Source of the DNA: Odontocerum albicorne
Lineage: Eukaryota > Arthropoda > Insecta > Trichoptera > Odontoceridae
DNA: 64,000 nt
Assembly: GCA_949825065.1 (NCBI GenBank)
Contig: OX463839.1
Coordinates: 31,753,540 to 31,817,539 of the forward strand
Direction of reading: 5' to 3'
Position numbers and translations under genes: made by a program. Below are positions 55,481 to 64,000 of this stretch, one piece after another. Within the stretch, counting starts at the first letter, position 1. Each line of letters opens with the position of its first letter. The notes below the pieces were generated by a model. That model ran no database searches. It saw only the letters and a program-made list of their open reading frames with translations, and was not told the origin of the DNA.

Positions 55481-58400
55481 GTAAAGTTTTATATTGACAT
55501 TTTCTTTTAATAAATACATCTTTTTTCAGTTTTTAGTTTTTACTTTATATTTTTACGAGAATATTTCGAATGGTCGAGAAGTACACACGAGGCGCGTCCA
55601 TTATTTGAAGACAAAGGAATGTACATTTATTTGTGAATTTTGATAGAAATTGTGAAATGGTGTACGTGGAGCTATTTGGAGATGTGTTTGAAACTATTAT
55701 AATAATTTTTTTTATATCCATATTATTTTTTGGTAAAATCTATTTTGTTTATAGTTTCCATGAAGATACAGCTGGTGAGCAGTAAGTTTTAGTTTTAAGA
55801 TGAGTTAATCTTTGGCAATATCAATGCATGACAACTATTACTTTTGTGGGTATTCATTATGAAGGGATTTGATTTGATAGAAATCATTTTCATCTGAGTT
55901 TGATTACAAAACATCATGAATTGTGAGATTTGCTATTTTGTTGTGAGAACCGTTGGCTAACCTGACCCTTTTGGACTGAAAAGATAGCTGAGATATAATA
56001 AAAAAGGAAATAAATTCTATTAGTAATTAGTTTCTTTCTTTTTGTGATGAGTTTATTTAATGAATATATGTATACAACTGCTTTGATCAACCGCTATCCA
56101 AACTGCACTGCAGAGTTTGGATGGAAATTATACACTTCAAAATCTATACTAACGAAGACTAGTCAATGGGATAATGTTTGGAGAAGTTTTAAATTTACTG
56201 CGCATAATTACATTTTATGAATGAAAGGAACCAAGTGAATACAGTGTGTTGAACAATACAATAACCAATATAATTATAATGAGGAATGTAAACAAAAAAC
56301 AGATGTGTTAAGTAGGGTGAAAAATAACACATTGAGGTGGTTTGGAGATGGTGAACAGATGGGTGACGAAAGACTGACTATACATTTAAATGCAAGTATA
56401 AGTGGGAGTCGTGGTAATGGACAACTGAGAAAAGTACGGTTGGACCAAGTAAATGATTTTTTTTAAACAAGATAAGGTAAGGAGTAAGATAATCAATGAG
56501 ATATATGAGAAAATCTATTGATTTGAACGAGACGAAGGAAATATGTCATGATAAGAAAGTTAGCACTCTGTCCTCTCTGCCTACCCCAACAGGGAAATGG
56601 CATGATGCCATGCCATGTGTGTATATATCATTATTTTTTTTTACAGATAAGCAATGTTTTGTTTTTCCTATTTCCGCCTGTGTTGATGCATCTTTTTAAA
56701 GAGTATGCCCAATTTGTGAACCCTGCCATAAACATACTATGGATACTCTTGATGATTGTGGGCTTGAGCTCTGCATATTTTCATGCAACGCTCAGTTTAG
56801 TTGGTGAGTACAAATTTCCTTAAAAATAGATTGTTTTTATAAATGTATGTATTATTTGAGTGTTTTGATTTTCTTTGTCTTATTGTGTTAAAGGCATTAT
56901 ACTACTTCCATCCAGAATTCTGCCACCTGAACAGAATTGAGCCTTCTACAAATTATTTCAGATCTTAAGTTACCACTTGATGTTTGTGTAACGATATTTA
57001 ATTTATCTTATTTTCATGTTGACTTGTTTTACTCAAATTATCTTTTAAGAAAAATGAGACATTGTTTACACTGATACATCTTAGACAAAAGGGCCTTTTC
57101 TTCAATGTAGAAGACAAATAACCGTTTAATACAAATATCGGAACATATTTTTGTCTAAGTTATCTATTTATTCATTCAAATCATTTCTTTAAAATTACAA
57201 TATATATTTATTAAGTGACTTTGAATAATTTAAGTACACAGAATCTGATTTTGGTTTATATCAGGGATGGCCAACAGGTTGATCATAATCAACTGGTTGA
57301 TTATTATTTATTAATGAACTTTTAGATATTAGTTATCCTTTTTTAACATGTGTGTTATGTGTCAATGTTAAATCTCACGAATTTGATAAGTAGATCGAGA
57401 TTATTTTTTACGTAAAAAGTCGATCACGATAGCGAACAAGTTGGCCACTCCTGGGTTTTACAATATTTCCATATAAATACTCACTTTTATAACACGAACA
57501 CTTGGATTTAATGTACATAATTATATTGAACATCTCTTCAACAAATTTCCAGTTATTATGTACTTATGCCTGGAAAGTGTTGATAGATGTTTTATATTGC
57601 CCTTAATAAACCCTGAAGCATTAATTATTTTGTTAGTATCCGAAGACATTTTCTTAAGTACATGACCTTTTAAATTTGTTGAAACATCTGCTTATCATGT
57701 TTATTCAGATAATAATTGAAAACTCACAATATTATTATTGTTTCCTTTATTCTCAGTCCTTGACACAAAATTGACATTCTTATCATACATTTACACCATC
57801 TTGCCATTTCTATTGTATTATATTTTTATTGGTGAATTTATTAGCGTGTGCCAGTGTGTAATTGTAATTATTTTTCATCTGTATGACAGCATCGACAACC
57901 TTCATGGTGTAGTTTGTAAAACACCTGTCTTTCATCTGGGGGTTTTAGGTTTAATTCTCAACAGTACCCAAAAATAAAATAAGACCCCAATCTGGTAAAA
58001 GAGTTTGTCTGGTAACAATACTTGCATGTGCTTAACTTGTGTTATTGCTTCTCCACGTATGGTAGTATTGCCAATATAATATATAAGATGATGAACTGCA
58101 AACTATGTGCCTATTCTAGTGGCTCTAAACCCAAAGGTTCAATTATTGGAGCTGATGATAATCGTGTCTCTCAGCCAGGTTATTCAATATGTCCATATCA
58201 CTGATTTGGGTATATTGAGGGGTAGCATATGAATAAATTAAAGAATTCTATGGAATTAGCCCAGGCTGTGGACTGACCTAGGTGGAGGCAATTTATGGCA
58301 TCAGAACGATGAGGTATTATGGTATACTAATTTATTATTAACCAATTTACATCTCCCCCTAGCCCTCTCGATCATATTATTTAAATATATAATTTTTGCT

Positions 58401-61400
58401 ACTAAACAATGGTAGCAGCTATTAATAAAGATGATCTCGGGGTTGGGTTTTCTGTACAGCCTCTTATAATTACTTAAAATACTGTATTATTATTAGAACC
58501 ATGTATTTCAATATCTGCCAGAATATCTCAGGCAACAATACAAGCATCAATGGTTTGCTGAATGGAATTGTGCTTGGTTACATTATTAAACTTCTGGTTT
58601 GATACAAAAAGAATTTAAAGCTGCAAACTGGTACCAAATTCTAATAACTGGTTTGCACTAATCAAATTACACCACAACTTTATTTACATTATATTATTGG
58701 GAGTACAAATTACTTCGGTCCGTTTCCAAAAGATGGCTCTGGCTGTTATGAATAGTTCATAGTGACAGCCGATTTTGGCGGTTTCAGAGAGGTTAGACAT
58801 CTGCCAATAATATTCAGTTTATATCGCTTTGAGTTTCATGCAAAAACCTTGTTTTGTACAGTGTTGAAAATGTCGAATTTTGTGTTAACCAAGCAGCATT
58901 TGCAGGAGGTTTTAATTTTCTGCTTTAATTGGAAGAAAAGTGCAGCTGAAGCCCATCGAATGCTTGTCGAAGTTTATGGTGACGCTGCTCCAACTGATAA
59001 ATCATGTAGGGAATGGTTTCGACGTTTCAAGGATGGAGATTTCAGCGTCGAAGACAAGCCTCGCTCTGGACAGCCAAAAAAATTCGAGGACAAAGAATTA
59101 GAGGCATTACTCGAAGAAGATCAGAGTCAAACGCAAGAGGAGCTTGCAGAATCATTGGGAGTGACTCAACAAGCAGTTTCCGTATGATTGAGAACCATGG
59201 GAATGATTCAAAAACAAGGAAATTGGGTGCCTTATGAATTGAAACCGAGAGACGTTGAAAGGCGATTTTTCACTTGCGAGCAGATGATTCAAAGGCAACA
59301 AAGAAAAGATTTTTGCATCGGAGTGAAATTGGAGATATTCTACGACAACCCCAAGAAGAAAAAATACTACGCTAAGCCCGGTCAATCGTTGCCATCGACC
59401 TCAACATCAACACCAAAACTGAACATACATGGTTCGAAGATCATGCTCTGTATCTGGTGGGACCAAAGGGGTGTTGTTTACTATAAGGTGCTGAAACCTG
59501 GCGATTCCATTACGGGCGATCGGTATCGGCTACAATTAATTCGTTTGAGCCGTGCATTGCGAGAAAAACGGCCGGAATACGAGCAAAGACATGATAAAGT
59601 TATTCTTCTTCATGACGACGCTCGGCCTCATGTCGCAAAAGTCGTAAAAAAATATTTGGAAACGCTCAAATGGGATGTTTTACCGCACCCGCTGTATTCC
59701 CCGGACATTGCTCCTTCTGATTACTGGTTGTTCCAAAGGATGCAGCACGATTTGGCAGGTCACCGGTTCACTTCTTTCGTAGAAACCGAAAATTGGCTCC
59801 AAACTTGGATCGCCTCAAAAGACGAGTCATTTTTTCGAGATGGAATTCGAAAATTGCCTGAGAGATGGGAAAAAGTAGTAGCCAGCGATGGACAATACTT
59901 TAATTGATCTGTTCATTCATTTTGTATAGAAAGAAATGAATTTTTTAACACAAAAAAACGGACCGAATTAATTTGTACACCCAATATAATGATGCAAGAT
60001 GTGATCCAATGTATGGTTTAAATGACCATAAAGTTGGCTGTAATTAATTTTCACAGCTCAGAAAAATTGCCCGATGTCAATACCTTCTGTGACATTTAGT
60101 TTGAAATGCTCCATAGTTCAACCAAGCTTTTACTCATTTTCAGGCCAACTCCTTGACGAATTGGCCATACTATGGGTGTGCATGGCTGCCTTCACAATGT
60201 TTCTTCCAAAAAGATATTTCCCAAACTTTTGCCGCAGAGACAGGTAATTTAGTTTAGAGTTTATATTCTGTTGATTACACTGTTGATTCATAGTATGAGG
60301 GAAAGCTAAAAAATTTCATCTTGAAATAATAAGTACTAGCTTGTCTCAATTTATTATTGTTATCGATAATGTGAACCATTTTATTCCTGCTGGTAACATC
60401 TGACATCACTCAGAACTTTCGTTTACTTATGACATATTTAATTTTTGTAAAAAATGGATAATATTCAACTGTGCTCCATGATTGAAATATTTTACACTGA
60501 AACAAATCTTTGAAGAGATGTCGTAAACATTGTCTGCCTCGTCATATGTATTGGCTAAAAAGTGGGCAGCCAAGTTTGAATGTGGACGATAGGACGTTGA
60601 TGTCAAGTCATTAACCACAGTTATTCCAGAAAAACGTCAAAAAGGTCATGGACTTGGTTTTGCAAGATCACCGAATTATTTACTGTTAAGGGAATAGTAA
60701 AGGTCTTAAAGATCTCACATGAATAAGTGGAATTAATCTTAACTTCGGAACTGCAGTTGTCGATGCTTTCTGCTCGGTAGGTGCCAAGGATTCTACTGCT
60801 GGAACAAAAACATGTTCGTGTCTGAACTTTACGGGAATGTTTGGGTATAATTGACACTAATCCCGACCATTTCTTGGCATGATTTGTAACTATGAATGAA
60901 ACCTGGATCCACTACTACCAACAATAATCGAAACAGTGGCAGTATAGCAATTAACCAACTCCGAAGGAGACCAAACTTTAAGGGCATGCCATGATTGACT
61001 ACTTGGATATGGGAAAAACAATAAATGAAAAGTACTACGTTAGCCTCATAATCCAATTGAGAGGCGAAGTCTAGATGAAGATACCCGGAATGCTGACAAA
61101 AGGCATCATCTTTCACTAGGACAATACGCCAGTTTACACAGTGGCAGTTACAATGGCCGCACTGCATGTCACTGTCTTCCAATTGATGAGCCCCTTATTC
61201 ACATGTCTCTATCAGACTTGCACCTCTTCCCTTACATCAAAGAATACCTCAGTGGGAGAATTTTTACTTGAACGATGCTGACATAGTGACAACCTTGATA
61301 GATTTTGAAGACCTTGATAAATTCTATAAAATTGGGATATCGACTTTGAAGCATTCAGCTTCGAGGAGATTATACTGAAAAATTAAAAATTCAATTTGAA

Positions 61401-63983
61401 GATTATATTAAAGAAATCACTTTATAGCAATAAGCCCACTAGATGTACCATGTACGCAAATTAAAAACATGAAAATGTTTCAAATCATACTCGAGTGTTT
61501 TTTTATCAAGGCTGTGAATTTTTCAACCTATCGTCATATTTGACATAATTGAGCAGAGTTATTGACATATAGTTTTGTTAAAAATATTATACTTTTTCTC
61601 TATTAAATCTATTAATTCATATACCATGTTTATCTCTGAATTGGATAAAACAACATTATACAAATTATTGTTATCTAAATTTTAATTGAGCATTTATTTC
61701 TAGGAAACTGGACAAACATGCAAATGATAATCATATATTACAATTAACAAATTATTGTTTCCATTTTGAGATAGTGCCATGTGAATGAAAATTGATTGAT
61801 AGGGAACATAATATAGAAGATTGTGATTTATGATTATTTATTGCTGTTAGAATATAATACTGATTTTATTTTCTGTATAAATATTATTGTGTCTTTGTAT
61901 ATATGAATGTTGAAATGACAGGTTTGGACTGACTGGTATGGAACAGTGTTGTAGTATCCATGTGTTATTGATTGGATAGATATATTAATGTAGCAATTAT
62001 GTGAAATATTAACAGTAATGTTAAATTTTTTTCTTTAATTCACTTCTGAAAAATATTGTATAGAAAACTTATACTCACTTGTAAAGAGTGGTACACAACT
62101 TCTAATCTTTTCTCTGGGAGAACTAGAAAATGTTTTGATTCTTATGTATTGTAAAACACAATCAAACCTCAATTTTCTAAAGCCGAATGTATTACTATGA
62201 CATATCGGAAGGTTTTCCTACCAAATATGTTTTAAACATATACAGATACGGTGAAGTACGTAATCTAATGGCCGCAGCCGCTACCTTCCTATCCTTACAC
62301 TCAACTTATATGAGTTTTATTTTGTAATATTTTTAATCTGTAATAATAGTGAGCTTGAGTCCTGAGTTGGAGCGTCCTTGAGGAGAGTTTGCTCTCTAAA
62401 TGGATGTGTATAAATTGTCCTTTTAATATTATTTATGTGAGGGAAATACAACTTGTGTCAACAAAGAGAATCAAACCTAAATCCATGTAATGAAATGTCT
62501 TCTGCCATTAAATTATAAAAAGTTTATAGATCCCGTTCAATCTGAATGAACTAGGGTTGTAAAGAACACTTTTTAGGTTTGTTTTTAAATACTAACAATA
62601 ACAAAATAAGCCAGATTTTTTTACATCAGGCATCAGGTTGCCCATATATTGTATGATACTTTTAATTTCTATGCTTCATTTTCATGTATAATTCAGATTA
62701 CATTTTGGTATTTAATTCAGATAAATTAACACAGTAGCCTTTTTTTTTTTTTTGGAAAATATCAAATGAAATAAAATATCTAGTATTTAAAATAGTTTAA
62801 TTTAAAAAGAAAAATCAGTATTTATTCAATGTTTTTTTTTTTTAATATTTCAGACGCTTCCTCGCAGTGATTTCAGTAACTCTCTCAATCCTATCCACTG
62901 GGTTCCTGATAATGCACCCCGCAGCCAATGCTTTTGCCCTTATGACATTAGCATTGCCAGCCATTGTATTTTTATTTGAAGAACTTCGAAGGTACTCCAT
63001 TATTAATTTATATTGTAAATGCATATCATCTATTGATAAAATGCTTGTATTTCATTGTAATACATACAACTTTGCAGGATTATTACTATATGTCAATTTC
63101 TTCTAACCATCCAAAAAGTGGTTAAAAAGCCTGTGAACATTTTTTTTTCTTTTTTATTAGAAATCGAACCCAAAACTCCCAGGTGGAATGGAATACTAGC
63201 ATTCTACCACTAGTTCACAGATATTAAGGTTTTAGAATCATTTGCCAATTTACAAATTAAAATATTGTTCTAGACAGGTCAGTCACATTAAAGGTTTTTA
63301 AAACTTTTTCAGAAGCTTAAATTCCATTTATAATGAAGTATTAAAATCATTAGTAAACCTTAACGTGTTAGTTATTTCTTTAAAAAAGTGTGAGCAATAC
63401 AACTTTTTACTTGTTTCAAATGAAATATTATTTCTACAATAATTGAATCATTTCAGGAATAGACTTTTTATATTTAAATACTGGTTGGGGGTAAAAGAAG
63501 TTTGGAGACTTGATTCAAAATTGACCGCTTTTAATGATAAATGCTGAAAGTTTTTAGTTATTTTGGTAATCAAACTTATTGAAAATGTATTCTATACAGG
63601 CAATTTGAGCATATACAGTCATTTGTATATTATAAAGTAATATGTGCTGGTTTTGTTGCAGGGTGACCTGCATGAGGGTGTATAATCTGGGTATTCGTTG
63701 CACTGCAGTTTGGCTTGCAGCTGTCTTCTGTTGGATCAACGACCGGCTCTTCTGCGATACTTGGTCATCTATTAATTTTCCTTACCTACATGGCCTTTGG
63801 CATATACTCATATTCATAGCCGGATACACAGCTTTAGTTCTATTTTCTTACTTTACGGTTAAAGAAGAGAAGCCAGAACAAGTGCCAATCTTAAAATACT
63901 GGCCCCGAAATGATTTTGAACTTGGAATTCCTTATGTATCTTTAAAGAAATCTTATAAAGTTGATAAATATTCTCAGATATGA
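55385..63983 (+). CDS. bwa: Alkaline ceramidase (ACER family), five exons, complete
   Basis: Join 55385-55480, 56647-56803, 60144-60243, 62854-62991, 63662-63983; 813 nt, 270 residues, all introns GT-AG and all phases consistent. It is a seven-transmembrane membrane enzyme that hydrolyses ceramide to sphingosine and fatty acid in the ER/Golgi. Visible active site: S74-x3-H78 in [13 protein letters not shown]89 in LLDELAILW, and H207-x3-H211 in LHGLWHIL, matching S77/H81/D92/H217/H221 of human ACER3. The calcium-site residues are also present: D14, W15, E17, N19 in DWCEQNY and E28. The length fits the family (about 265-285). The ortholog in Drosophila is brain washing. Introns 1-4 carry LINE, SINE, hAT-like and mariner insertions, but the coding parts are untouched. 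Confidence 0.95.
56190..56630 (+). mobile_element. RTE-like LINE remnant in ceramidase intron 1
   Basis: Contains [30 protein letters not shown] and, after frameshifts, the family 3' end CTGCCTACCCCAACAGGGAA, then TGGCATGATG. It ends only about 20 bp before the exon 2 acceptor. Confidence 0.65.
56647..56803 (+). CDS. bwa: Ceramidase exon 2
   Basis: Residues 33-84 plus one base: [15 protein letters not shown] (TM1), [20 protein letters not shown] (TM2 with catalytic S74 and H78). Acceptor after T-tract TTTTTTTTTACAG, donor TTG/GTGAGT. Confidence 0.95.
57262..57453. mobile_element. Small hAT-like MITE in ceramidase intron 2
   Basis: Ends CAGGGATGGCCAAC and GTTGGCCACTCCTG are imperfect inverted repeats of the hAT type. 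The 8-bp flanks GGTTTATA and GGTTTTAC match at six positions, a decayed target duplication. 192 bp, non-coding, older than the copy at 14224. Confidence 0.65.
57885..58230 (+). repeat. tRNA-headed SINE in ceramidase intron 2
   Basis: Head TTCATGGTGTAGTTTGTAAA (A-box), GGGGTTTTAGGTTTAATTCTC (B-box region), A-rich linker, AATAAGACCCCAATCTGGTA, GTCTGGTAACAATACTTGCA, TAGTGGCTCTAAACCCAAAGG. Same family as 20282 and 38805, same strand as the host gene. Confidence 0.75.
58699..59984 (+). mobile_element. Mauritiana/Mos1-type mariner, 1,286 bp, both ends present
   Basis: TA at 58697-58698 and 59985-59986. The right end in reverse starts TTGGGTGTACAAATTAATTC; the left end starts TTGGGAGTACAAATTACTTC, and the inverted repeats span about 29 bp. 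The length equals that of the canonical active mariners of this subfamily. It sits in ceramidase intron 2, in gene orientation. Confidence 0.92.
58870..59907 (+). pseudogene. Mariner transposase, inactivated
   Basis: ATG 58870 opens a 346-codon frame (345 residues) of mauritiana-type transposase. It has helix-turn-helix parts [20 protein letters not shown] and [21 protein letters not shown] linker, [23 protein letters not shown] (Asp 2), [12 protein letters not shown] (Asp 3, 34 residues between), and a [14 protein letters not shown] end. Two defects are visible. TGA at 59185 stands where the family has Arg (CGA to TGA). Around 59309-59345 a compensated frameshift (IGVKLEIF instead of the expected ..GDEKW..) removes the first catalytic Asp. 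It would need another source of transposase to move. Confidence 0.9.
60144..60243 (+). CDS. bwa: Ceramidase exon 3
   Basis: Completes G85, then [20 protein letters not shown] with catalytic D89 and TM3, ending in [12 protein letters not shown]. Donor AG/GTAATT, phase 2. Confidence 0.95.
60244..62853. other. Ceramidase intron 3
   Basis: 2.6 kb. 60400-61400 holds open frames on the minus strand (60427-61182) with words such as [19 protein letters not shown], which may come from an old transposase (in reverse, DDxxx-like HxGxxxxD), but I cannot identify it. The rest is AT-rich. Confidence 0.4.
62854..62991 (+). CDS. bwa: Ceramidase exon 4
   Basis: Residues 119-163 with split codons at both ends: [40 protein letters not shown], two membrane segments. 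Acceptor TTTAATATTTCAG, donor AG/GTACTC. Confidence 0.95.
63160..63235 (-). repeat. tRNA-like SINE head in ceramidase intron 4
   Basis: Minus strand: GTGAACTAGTGGTAGAATGC (A-box-like) and GGGTTCGATTTC (B-box). No clear body. Confidence 0.45.
63662..63983 (+). CDS. bwa: Ceramidase exon 5
   Basis: Residues 165-270: [28 protein letters not shown], then [20 protein letters not shown] with zinc ligands H207 and H211, and a hydrophilic cytosolic tail ending [12 protein letters not shown] at 63981-63983; the window ends 17 bp later, so the 3' UTR is not seen. Confidence 0.95.
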
Positions 63984-64000
63984 ATATTTGTTGTGAAGTT

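Overview
This is AT-rich eukaryotic DNA from an insect. Two spliced genes, GT-AG introns of up to 12 kb, tRNA-headed SINEs, degraded RTE-like and CR1-like retrotransposons, DD34D mariners and hAT/MITE elements all point that way. The RTE 3' ends look lepidopteran to me, but the order cannot be fixed from the sequence. One 200-base assembly gap lies at 4276-4475.

The left half (about 7.9-25.1 kb, minus strand) is one large gene for a secreted Gly/Ser-rich structural protein of about 1,410 residues. It has a TATA box at 25090-25097, a 100-nt signal-peptide exon at 24943-25042, a 12-kb intron, a single 4.1-kb exon at 8829-12938, and probably a 17-nt last exon at 7922-7938. Phases agree at both junctions. 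The layout resembles genes for silk, glue or cuticle proteins, but I cannot assign the protein to a named family. The 12-kb intron holds a hAT element, a MITE, SINEs and LINE debris.

The right end (55.4-64 kb, plus strand) is a complete five-exon alkaline ceramidase gene (ACER family, Drosophila brain washing). All five active-site/zinc residues and the calcium-site residues are visible. Its second intron carries a mariner of 1,286 bp with both inverted repeats and TA flanks, a small hAT-like element and a SINE.

The middle (25-55 kb) has no gene I can defend. It is a graveyard of transposons: three copies of a second mariner family (A and B with different internal deletions, C truncated), two copies of a MITE with 4-bp target duplications, at least two SINE families, and many fragments of RTE-like, CR1-like and endonuclease-type LINEs, plus several tandem arrays and hairpins.

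The most unusual signal runs across 6-54 kb. The octamer TACTCGTA/TACGAGTA occurs about 25 times where about 2-3 are expected. In four places a related repeat copy lacks exactly the six bases CTCGTA (or CGAGTA) at a TA. This is the pattern expected of excision footprints left by a Tc1/mariner-type transposon whose ends read CGAG, and the mariner family in this window has such an end.
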